Shown here one piece after another: positions 1-5,554 of a stretch of DNA of 5,777 nt. Source of the DNA: Kiritimatiellia bacterium (GTDB lineage Bacteria; Verrucomicrobiota; Kiritimatiellia; RFP12; UBA1067); assembly GCA_017629455.1 (NCBI GenBank), contig JAGBXE010000235.1, positions 1-5,777 of the forward strand. The letters run 5' to 3'. The notes beneath the pieces were generated by a model, which saw only the letters and a list, made by a program, of their open reading frames with translations, did no database searches and was not told where the DNA came from. The position numbers and the translations under genes are program-made. How positions within the stretch are numbered: the stretch's first letter is position 1; every line of letters starts with the position of its first letter.

Positions 1-17
1 CAACAAAATTACAAGCC

Positions 18-1043
18 ATGCAAATGCCTCAATACAAAATCGGTCGCATAGTTTTCGGAGATGAAGCGGCGATATCATCGGCATACGCTCGCTTCTCCAC
101 GTTGCCGATTGACGAAACGCGCCTTGCGCCCACGCGTTGCTGCCCGTTCGGGCCAAAGCGCTTTACGCTCGGAGGCGAAGCTCCAGTTTCCGGCATTGGT
201 ACATTTGAAGGTAGCCACAAGCGCACTCTTACTTTTTCACCCAGCGAACGCCCAGGGTGGTGGATACGCCGCATGGACCTTCCAGGTCAGCTCGATACTA
301 AAGTCGATATTGCAAACCTTTGGACGAGCGCGCAAAACCTTGTGCTGCGCTCAGGTTCGCCCCATAACTACCTCAGGATGGTTGAGCATATTGTAGCGCT
401 CAAAACCGGCCTTGGGGTGGATAATGTGCTGCTCAAGGTGAACTCCGGTGATCCGCCGCTTTTTGCGCAATCCTCCTTGCCTCTTATCAAGGCGATGGAA
501 CACGCAACGATAATTCCTACCGATGAAGATGCAACGTACGTCACCGTTAAGGAACCCGTCGCTTTCGGCGGAGATCGCGGCGATTTCTTGCTCTTCCTTC
601 CCGCGGAAAATGGCGAGCGCAATCTCCGTATCGACTGCGCAATTTCATGGAATACGATTATTGGCTGCCAGCGTATACTCTTCGATGTAACTGCCGAAAC
701 TTTCCGCTATGCGGCGTTCGCCCGTACAAACGCTACGCGTAAACAGTACCTGCTAGCTAAGACCGTTGGCAAGCTCTTCGCCTCTACGAGGAACATGGGC
801 TACAACGAGAAGAATATTCTCATACACGGCAAACGCAAGTTCTACACAGAGCCGCGCTTTAAGGTCGGAGACAAATTCCTTGAGCCAATCTGGCACAGGG
901 CTACGCTCGATTTAATGGCGGCTATTGCACTCGTCGGCGAAGATCGCTTCTGCGGAACTGTTGTAAGCTTTAGGGCTGGCCACACACTCGACTGCGACGC
1001 CGTACGCGCACTTAAAAGAAATAACCTGCTCGTTCGCGTCTAA
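18..1043 (+). CDS. Divergent LpxC-family protein (UDP-3-O-acyl-N-acetylglucosamine deacetylase homologue)
   Basis: LpxC is the zinc hydrolase that commits UDP-3-O-acyl-GlcNAc to lipid A synthesis in the cytoplasm. The protein follows LpxC order throughout: an 'SGIGTFEG' segment (58-65, cf. E. coli TGVGLHTG), 'IRRMDL' (83-88), 'MVEHIVAL' (121-128, containing the E78/H79 equivalents E123/H124), 'GLGVDNVLLKVN' (131-142), 'ARTN' (235-238, cf. ARTF), 'LEPIWHRATLDLM' (288-300) and 'RAGHTLD' (319-325, H322 = H265). Several functional positions differ. The DGS motif reads AQS (150-152). The zinc pair H293/D298 is spaced i,i+5 instead of i,i+4. The E. coli D246 position is Ala302, and H19 is Phe63. 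About 47 residues precede the usual LpxC start, no Shine-Dalgarno precedes ATG 18, and the frame is open to base 3, so the true start may lie outside the window. Family membership is well supported. Catalytic activity is doubtful, and it may be a paralogue rather than the main LpxC. Confidence 0.8.
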   Translation: MQMPQYKIGRIVFGDEAAISSAYARFSTLPIDETRLAPTRCCPFGPKRFTLGGEAPVSGIGTFEGSHKRTLTFSPSERPGWWIRRMDLPGQLDTKVDIANLWTSAQNLVLRSGSPHNYLRMVEHIVALKTGLGVDNVLLKVNSGDPPLFAQSSLPLIKAMEHATIIPTDEDATYVTVKEPVAFGGDRGDFLLFLPAENGERNLRIDCAISWNTIIGCQRILFDVTAETFRYAAFARTNATRKQYLLAKTVGKLFASTRNMGYNEKNILIHGKRKFYTEPRFKVGDKFLEPIWHRATLDLMAAIALVGEDRFCGTVVSFRAGHTLDCDAVRALKRNNLLVRV

Positions 1044-1060
1044 CGCTTAAGAGCAGGTTA
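1014..1060 (-). terminator. Probable Rho-independent terminator of the minus-strand operon
   Basis: A perfect 10-bp inverted repeat, taacctgctc (1022-1031) and gagcaggtta (1051-1060), encloses a 19-nt loop that can fold a further 4-bp gcgt/acgc stem. Read on the minus strand, the stem is followed at once by TTTCTTTT (1021-1014), the expected U-rich tail. It lies 37 nt past the stop of the toroid gene. The plus-strand side has no T-run after the stem, so it should act mainly on the minus-strand transcript. It overlaps the last codons and stop of the lpxC-like gene. Confidence 0.7.
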
Positions 1061-1083
1061 CTTGCGCCTCTAAGGGCAAAGCG

Positions 1084-1106
1084 CGACATCTAGAACTTAG
1101 ATGTCG
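1084..1106. repeat. 9-bp perfect hairpin over the toroid gene stop codon
   Basis: The sequence cgacatcta (1084-1092) pairs perfectly with tagatgtcg (1098-1106) around a 5-nt loop. On the minus strand it covers the last codons and the TAA of the 572-residue protein. No T-run follows on either strand, so it is not a complete intrinsic terminator. It could protect the mRNA 3' end or assist the terminator just downstream. That function is inference. Confidence 0.5.
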
Positions 1107-2815
1107 ACTTCAACTTCGACTTCGTCCTTCTTCTCGTCCTTTTTCTCATCGGCTTCCGTATTCGCCTTGGCAGCCTTCGTCTGCGTCGTAGGCAAATAGC
1201 GGTAATAAACCATCAGCTGAAGCGCGCAAAGGCAAGTGGCCATCGTATCGCCGCCGCTAGAACACGTAGCATCGTTGTTCTTCCAATAGCCAATCTTGCG
1301 GGGCTTGCCGTCAGGACCGGGAATCGTTTCGTTCGGCGTAATCATCGTGCGCGGATAAAGCTGCTTCATCGCGAGGTTCCACTCCTGCCATGATTTAACA
1401 TTAGCAGCCGTCGCACCAGCGCACATGCCAGCCTGGTATTTACACTGAGCGGCATAATAGCAGTAGTACTGCGGATTCTGCGTCGGAAGAGCTTCCGTAA
1501 GCCGCTTGCCCTTTACGCCCGTAAAGCTGGGCTGCCAAGGACGCATCGTATCAAGGGCAGTTTTAACCTCGGCTTCGTTCATGTAGCCAAGAAGCTGCAT
1601 GGCCAAACAGCCAGTAGCAGTCAATCCCGTTGGACCGCCGCCAGCACAATAGTTAAAGCCGCCGTTCTTGAAGTTACGCGTTTTAAGGCACCTTACGGCT
1701 TTCTTGATGCAAGCTTCAAACCCTTCAGGCTGCATACCCGCCATCTTGCCGGCCTTAAGCGCCTGGAGCGCCCAACCTGCGTAAGAGACGTCGTCGCGAG
1801 TAGACTTCTTGTTCATCTTATAGTCCCAACCGCCTGTGGGAGACTGGTTGCTGACTATTCGCTGAAGCGTCTGCATAGCGACAATCTTTGTGTTCGGGTT
1901 GCGCGTCATGCCGTAGGCCTCACACAAAGCGTACGTTGCAATTAAAGTAGCATATTCGTGAGCGTCGGTACCCTTGAACGAAGGCTCGCCATCTGGACGG
2001 ATCGTCACCGACTCGATCAGGAATTGGAGAGCATTCTCAACCGTCTTTCCAAATTCCTTTGAATCGGCAGGCGTCTCGCCGTGCGCAAGAAACGTTAAAA
2101 TAGCAAGCGCCGTATTCGAGATCGGGCTTGGCATCCAAGAGCCGTTGGGTTTCTGCGTCTTCTTAAGCCACCTAAGAGCTTTTAGAACGGCGCCTTCAGT
2201 TTGCGCGTCGCCGAAGTTAGCTCCGCCACGAGTAGCCGCACCAATTGAACCAGGCGTGCGCGAACCTGTCATCGATTTCATCGTAACAGGCGATTTAATA
2301 AGCGCAACTGAATCTTGAGTGGCAGGCTTAACTGAAACCGGCTCATTTACCGGCGTAGCCGTTGGAGTTACAACATCGGTAACATTAACGTTTGGCGCAT
2401 CGACGGTAATGTCGATAGGCTCTTCCGGAGGCGTCTGCTCTTCAATCTCCTCTGGTTCTTCCTGCTCTTCCAACTCTGGCTCTTCGTCCTGAATGCTGGC
2501 AATTTCGACTTGAATTGCCGCCTTGTTCTGGCCTGTAACTGCGGTAACGACAAATAAGATGCCGATACCAAGAACAGGCAACAAAACAGCCGCAAGCGGC
2601 GCGATAAGGCGCTGCAATTCCGTGCGGGCAAGCTTATACTCGGGCGAGGAGCGAGGCTTCGATAGACCTGACACCATTTCCTTCATGCGCCTGAAGAATC
2701 CTTTTTCCTCAAACGCGGCGTCAATCTCAGCCTTATGCAGTTCAAAAAGCTCTTCGGCCGTCAACGGAGATTCTTCTTCGAACTCCGCCTCATTGTCGAT
2801 TATTTCATCGGCCAT
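1097..2815 (-). CDS. Membrane-anchored prenyltransferase/squalene-cyclase-like toroid protein with TonB-like layout
   Basis: This 572-residue protein starts with an acidic, probably helical cytoplasmic segment (1-69). One hydrophobic membrane segment follows (71-94, 'LIAPLAAVLLPVLGIGILF' onward), then a Glu/Pro-rich linker (109-165). The rest (about 206-542) is an alpha/alpha-toroid domain of terpenoid-cyclase/prenyltransferase type. Repeat signatures are 'QKPNGSW' (221-227), 'TGGWDY' (327-332) with 'DDVSYAGWALQALK' (341-354), and 'NGGFNYC' (384-390). The SHC catalytic DXDD is only partly matched (TRDD, 339-342), so cyclase activity is not supported. Eleven cysteines fall between 298 and 530. 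The tail (555-572) is Lys/Asp/Glu/Val low complexity. GGAGG (2829-2825) sits 9 nt before the ATG, fixing the start. As last gene after exbB-exbD-exbD, with TonB-like topology, it is probably the energy-transducing or effector subunit of that complex; this role is inferred. The toroid assignment is firm, the ligand unknown. Confidence 0.85.
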   Translation of the reverse strand: MADEIIDNEAEFEEESPLTAEELFELHKAEIDAAFEEKGFFRRMKEMVSGLSKPRSSPEYKLARTELQRLIAPLAAVLLPVLGIGILFVVTAVTGQNKAAIQVEIASIQDEEPELEEQEEPEEIEEQTPPEEPIDITVDAPNVNVTDVVTPTATPVNEPVSVKPATQDSVALIKSPVTMKSMTGSRTPGSIGAATRGGANFGDAQTEGAVLKALRWLKKTQKPNGSWMPSPISNTALAILTFLAHGETPADSKEFGKTVENALQFLIESVTIRPDGEPSFKGTDAHEYATLIATYALCEAYGMTRNPNTKIVAMQTLQRIVSNQSPTGGWDYKMNKKSTRDDVSYAGWALQALKAGKMAGMQPEGFEACIKKAVRCLKTRNFKNGGFNYCAGGGPTGLTATGCLAMQLLGYMNEAEVKTALDTMRPWQPSFTGVKGKRLTEALPTQNPQYYCYYAAQCKYQAGMCAGATAANVKSWQEWNLAMKQLYPRTMITPNETIPGPDGKPRKIGYWKNNDATCSSGGDTMATCLCALQLMVYYRYLPTTQTKAAKANTEADEKKDEKKDEVEVEVDI

Positions 2816-2849
2816 CTTGCGTATCCTCCGTGCGACAATCAGGTCACGT

Positions 2850-3257
2850 TTACATCGTAAAGATGCTCACGCTGAAAAGTTTATTGCGGTAGCATATATC
2901 GAGCGCATCAACAAGCGCCTTGTGAGGCGAATCTTCTGTGCACTTGATTACGATCGGCGTCTTAGTCGACGTACGCGCGACTTCACGCAAGTTGCGGTCA
3001 AGCTCCGACCTTTTGACTTCGCGTTTATTGTATACTAGCACACCGTTTGCATCACGCCCGCGGCCAATTTCAATCGTCACAGTAGTGTCCGATTCGCTAG
3101 AGCTCGAAGACGCCGATGGTGCAGGCCTATTCGCGTTCAGTTTCGAATATATGTCTTCCTGCTGAATCGTAACGACGAAGAAGATGATCAACTCGAACAC
3201 GACGTCAATCATCGGCGTCATGTCGAGCTGCGGATTCTCCTGTTCTTTTCTCGCCAT
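2850..3257 (-). CDS. exbD: ExbD/TolR-family stator subunit (second copy)
   Basis: This 135-residue inner-membrane protein has a short cytoplasmic N-terminus, one membrane helix (about 17-31) and a periplasmic domain. The family signature 'QLDMTPMIDVVFELIIFFVV' (10-29) holds the essential proton-path aspartate D18, equivalent to E. coli ExbD D25. Four residues on is a second acidic residue, E22, where most homologues have an uncharged one. A Ser-rich linker (48-56) leads to the periplasmic fold, ending 'VDALDICYRNKLFSVSIF'. The length is typical for ExbD/TolR. The start follows the first exbD's stop by 10 nt, and a TGAGG Shine-Dalgarno (3270-3266) overlaps that stop, which suggests coupled translation. 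It probably pairs with the first copy around the ExbB pentamer; whether as a heterodimer is inference. Its first 30 codons nearly match the first copy at DNA level. Confidence 0.93.
   Translation of the reverse strand: MARKEQENPQLDMTPMIDVVFELIIFFVVTIQQEDIYSKLNANRPAPSASSSSSESDTTVTIEIGRGRDANGVLVYNKREVKRSELDRNLREVARTSTKTPIVIKCTEDSPHKALVDALDICYRNKLFSVSIFTM
3168..3257 (-). repeat. Direct repeat, copy B (5' end of second exbD)
   Basis: These 90 nt align without gaps to 3730-3819 with 9 mismatches by my count. The match includes a 35-nt identical run (3172-3206 against 3734-3768). It covers the cytoplasmic tail and membrane helix of ExbD. Downstream of it the two genes differ widely. Confidence 0.85.
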
Positions 3258-3267
3258 GCTGAAAGCC

Positions 3268-3819
3268 TCACTTCCTCTTCTTCGGCTTCTGGTTCGGGAA
3301 CTTCGTCAAAAGACGAGCACGCGGGCCGCCTTTAACACGCTTACCCTCTTGGATCTGGCGCAACTTGGCTCTCAAACCCGCATCGTCTTTGTACGTCTTG
3401 TCCTCCTGCACGGCGACGAAAGATATTTTCCATATCCCGTTAGCGGTGCAAGCATTCATGACGCGGGCGACAGCGTAATGCGGCACGGCGTAGTCGGCAC
3501 GGATCATTACCGGGAACTCGCCCATTTTGCGCATTCTTTCCTTCACCCTGCGACCGATTTCATCAGGAGTTATTTCGCGATCGCCCATAGAGATGCGCGG
3601 CCTACCCTTGCGGTTAAGACCAATATCAATCATCATGTGCGACGGCGGCAACTCCTCTGGCGTAAGCACTATACCGCTTTGCCCATCCTCCAGCTCGATT
3701 GTGTCATCCTTCTTCTGCGCTTCAGTCAACGTGACGACGAAGAAGATGATCAACTCGAACACGACGTCGATCATCGGCGTCATGTCGAGCTGTGGATTCT
3801 CTTGATTTTTCTTTGCCAT
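3268..3819 (-). CDS. exbD: ExbD/TolR-family stator subunit (first copy, with basic C-terminal extension)
   Basis: This 183-residue inner-membrane protein has the same N-terminal signature as its neighbour: 'QLDMTPMIDVVFELIIFFVV' at 10-29, with proton-path D18 and the extra E22. The periplasmic domain (about 60-138) includes 'PVMIRADYAVPHYAVARVMNA', the usual ExbD/TolR strand-helix segment, and ends 'GIWKISFVAVQ'. It is about 40 residues longer than typical ExbD/TolR. The extra part (139-183) is strongly basic, rich in Lys/Arg and Pro, ends 'NQKPKKRK', and has no clear fold. The start is set by a modest GGGG (3830-3827) 7 nt before the ATG. It lies 37 nt after exbB and 10 nt before the second exbD. 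It should form the ion-driven stator with ExbB. The basic tail might bind lipid, polymer or the acidic linker of the toroid protein; that is inference. Confidence 0.93.
   Translation of the reverse strand: MAKKNQENPQLDMTPMIDVVFELIIFFVVTLTEAQKKDDTIELEDGQSGIVLTPEELPPSHMMIDIGLNRKGRPRISMGDREITPDEIGRRVKERMRKMGEFPVMIRADYAVPHYAVARVMNACTANGIWKISFVAVQEDKTYKDDAGLRAKLRQIQEGKRVKGGPRARLLTKFPNQKPKKRK
3730..3819 (-). repeat. Direct repeat, copy A (5' end of first exbD)
   Basis: Partner of 3168-3257 at an offset of 562 nt, with 81 of 90 bases identical by my count. Most differences are near the start codon or at third codon positions. It encodes the shared 30-residue N-terminus and membrane helix. Confidence 0.85.
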
Positions 3820-3856
3820 TGTCTAGCCCCGTTCAACAGATAACGGTGCTTACAAC

Positions 3857-4687
3857 TTAAGCCTGAACTTCCTCGGCGGCGACCTCGCCCTCGGCGTTCG
3901 GATCGACCGAAACGTTCCTCAAGCCGTTAAGAATCTCCATCGTCATCGCCGTCATCTTGAGGATAAGGCGGTTAGCCTTGTTGCGCATCGAGTAGAAGAT
4001 GGTGATTGAAGGAATCGAGACGATAAGACCGCCGGCCGTCGTCCAGAGCGCCTGACCAATCGAGTTAGCAAGTGCAGCTGCGTCGCCAGCTCCGCCAGAA
4101 GCGAGAGCCTGGAACGTCAAGATCATACCTTGAACCGTACCCAAGAGGCCGAGCGACGGGCCGAGGTTACCGCACACGGAAATCCAGTTAAGACGCTGCT
4201 GAATCTTCTCTTGTTCAAAGTCGGACGCGGCAGTAACAGCTTCCTGAATAGCTTCGAAACCTTCTTCGATGTGCTGGAATGCAGCAAGAACGATCGACGA
4301 CATCGCCGAAGGGTTCTGCTGGCATATTTCCATAGCCTTTACAACATCGCCTTCAGCCATCGCGCCCTGCACGCCGTCCATGAGCTTCTTAGGCATCAAT
4401 TTATCCGGCTTAATAAGAACGGCCGAGTCAATCGCGAAGTAGATAGCGAGCGCGCCGTCACCAAAAAGCGCGAACCACAAAAGCATACCGACGATACCCG
4501 AACCAAAGACGATATCGTAGAAGCCGCCGCCCGAGTTGCCTTGAGGCTTGGTGGCATTAGAATCAACCGCACCGCCGCCTTCAGTCGCCGTCAGCTCCTG
4601 ACCGAGGGTCGTGTATGCAGCCATAGGCGCTGCGCACGCACCGACGATAATCGACATCGCAACAAGTGACTTCATCAACTTTTTCAT
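3857..4687 (-). CDS. exbB: ExbB/TolQ/MotA-family proton-channel subunit with N-terminal signal sequence
   Basis: This 276-residue polytopic protein is the channel scaffold that couples proton flow to ExbD and a transducer. An N-terminal hydrophobic signal-like segment (1-24) comes first, then a Gly/Thr-rich stretch (28-55). Membrane helix 1 is about 62-92, a cytoplasmic helical loop follows (93-165), helix 2 is 'GNLGPSLGLLGTVQGMILTF' (173-192), and helix 3 covers 'IGQALWTTAGGLIVSIPSIT' (210-229). The family's conserved threonines are visible as T184 and T216/T217. The C-terminus is Glu/Ala-rich and cytoplasmic. AGGAAGG (4700-4694), 6 nt before the ATG, supports this start and so the signal segment. 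'VGAC' (15-18) resembles a lipobox, so lipidation at C18 instead of cleavage near A24 is an alternative. It heads the exbB-exbD-exbD-toroid block. ExbB, TolQ and MotA types cannot be told apart by sequence alone, but the two ExbD neighbours favour ExbB/TolQ. Confidence 0.95.
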   Translation of the reverse strand: MKKLMKSLVAMSIIVGACAAPMAAYTTLGQELTATEGGGAVDSNATKPQGNSGGGFYDIVFGSGIVGMLLWFALFGDGALAIYFAIDSAVLIKPDKLMPKKLMDGVQGAMAEGDVVKAMEICQQNPSAMSSIVLAAFQHIEEGFEAIQEAVTAASDFEQEKIQQRLNWISVCGNLGPSLGLLGTVQGMILTFQALASGGAGDAAALANSIGQALWTTAGGLIVSIPSITIFYSMRNKANRLILKMTAMTMEILNGLRNVSVDPNAEGEVAAEEVQA

Positions 4688-4763
4688 TTCGTACCTTCCT
4701 TGGACTTAATTAACTTTTATGTTAAACTTGAAACTACCTAAATTACTGCCTTTAAAGCGCTCC
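4688..4763 (-). promoter_or_regulatory. AT-rich gap ahead of exbB, possible internal promoter
   Basis: This 76-nt gap is the widest in the minus-strand series and is much more AT-rich than the flanking genes, particularly about 4702-4745. It ends in the strong exbB Shine-Dalgarno. I see several AT-rich hexamers that could act as a -10 element but no convincing -35/-10 pair, and no hairpin with a T-run. The call rests on composition and position only. Confidence 0.25.
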
Positions 4764-5519
4764 TTACGCCCCCTTGGCCTGCGCACGGAGGGTTTCTGCG
4801 CGCGAAGACTGACCGAGCTTGTCGAAGCACTGTGCCGCCTTAAGCATCGCCTCACGGCGTTCACGGACGCATGAGGAATCCTGATACATAAGAACGACGC
4901 GCAAATAGCCGTCACGAAGAGCCTTCTTCAAAAGCTCCGGCGCATCATTCGACGAGGAAACGATAATATCGCCGCGCATAACGAGGGCCGCCGCCGAAGA
5001 AGCGCGATCGCCCTTTGTGGCGGCGTCTTTAAGAAGCTTCTCCAACTCTTCGGTCTTTCCGATCTTCAGCAAAGCCTGCCAATACGCAAAAGCCAAATCG
5101 CCAGCATAAGCCGCCTCTTTATCTTCATTGATGATGGGCTTGCAGGCATCGTATGCCTTCTGGGCGTTGCCTGCTGAAAGATGGGCAAAAGCGAGGTAGC
5201 GACCGGCCTGCTTATCCCACACGAGCATCCTGTACTCGCTGACAATCTTTTGAAGAGCCGCGATGGCGCTTGCCCCCTGGCCGCCTTCGACCATGCTAAC
5301 GAGCTTGTCAAAATTGGCAGGTTTGGGGATGTCGAGACTAATAACGTCGGCAAGCTTGAACTCCTTTGTAATCTTGCCCTTCTCAATAATGTACTTCTTG
5401 TCTCTGGCGTGCCACTTTATTTCGCCGGCAAAGGTTTCCGTTTCCGTTGAAACTGAACCTTGTATAGCGAAGAGCTCCGCCGCCGCGAGCGCCGACAACA
5501 CCAATATCGCTTTCTTCAT
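4764..5519 (-). CDS. Secreted helical-repeat (TPR-like) protein
   Basis: From the start chosen here this is a 251-residue protein. Residues 1-18 form a signal peptide ('MKKAILVLSALAAAELFA'). A short, probably beta-rich segment follows (about 21-65, 'GEIKWHARDKKYIIEKGKI'). Paired amphipathic helices then run from about 70 to 250 with TPR-like spacing, e.g. 'AGRYLAFAHLSAGNAQKAYD' (105-124), 'AGDLAFAYWQALLKIGKTEE' (139-158) and 'AMLKAAQCFDKLGQSSRAET' (224-243). It should act in the periplasm as a binding or scaffold protein. An in-frame ATG at 5558 would add 13 residues and overlap the upstream stop as ATGA. I prefer 5519 because the signal peptide begins there and GGCGG precedes it. Position before exbB recalls CpoB (YbgF) beside Tol-Pal, but no homology to CpoB is claimed. 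The exact family is not recognised. Confidence 0.75.
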   Translation of the reverse strand: MKKAILVLSALAAAELFAIQGSVSTETETFAGEIKWHARDKKYIIEKGKITKEFKLADVISLDIPKPANFDKLVSMVEGGQGASAIAALQKIVSEYRMLVWDKQAGRYLAFAHLSAGNAQKAYDACKPIINEDKEAAYAGDLAFAYWQALLKIGKTEELEKLLKDAATKGDRASSAAALVMRGDIIVSSSNDAPELLKKALRDGYLRVVLMYQDSSCVRERREAMLKAAQCFDKLGQSSRAETLRAQAKGA

Positions 5520-5532
5520 CGATCTTCCGCCT
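5520..5532 (-). promoter_or_regulatory. Ribosome binding site deciding the start at 5519
   Basis: On the minus strand AGGCGG (5532-5527) lies 7 nt before the ATG at 5519, and that ATG opens a textbook signal peptide. The alternative ATG at 5558 overlaps the upstream TGA and lacks a comparable purine-rich site. Confidence 0.55.
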
Positions 5533-5554
5533 TTCATATTATGCACACCGTTCA

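Noticed and set aside
61..396. 111-codon open frame in another frame of the plus strand inside the lpxC-like gene.
   Set aside because: The overlapping frame carries consistent LpxC motifs; this one has none.
1084..1106. Hairpin at the toroid stop as the operon terminator.
   Set aside because: No T-run follows on either strand; the hairpin at 1060-1014 with TTTCTTTT on the minus strand is the better candidate.
1787..1801. Possible squalene-hopene cyclase catalytic DXDD at toroid residues 339-342.
   Set aside because: The sequence is TRDD, so the first Asp is missing, and the segment fits the structural 'DxSxxGWxxxAL' repeat pattern; an active terpene cyclase is not supported.
2523..3038. 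171-codon plus-strand open frame across the toroid/exbD junction.
   Set aside because: It overlaps the N-terminal part of one real gene and most of another on the opposite strand and shows no domain or signal.
3184..3843. 219-codon open frame on the plus strand opposite both exbD genes.
   Set aside because: It is antisense to two clear ExbD genes, has no ribosome binding site of note, and its His/Arg-rich product is a codon-bias shadow.
4130..4669. 179-codon plus-strand open frame opposite exbB.
   Set aside because: Shadow of the exbB coding sequence; Arg-rich product without recognisable motifs.
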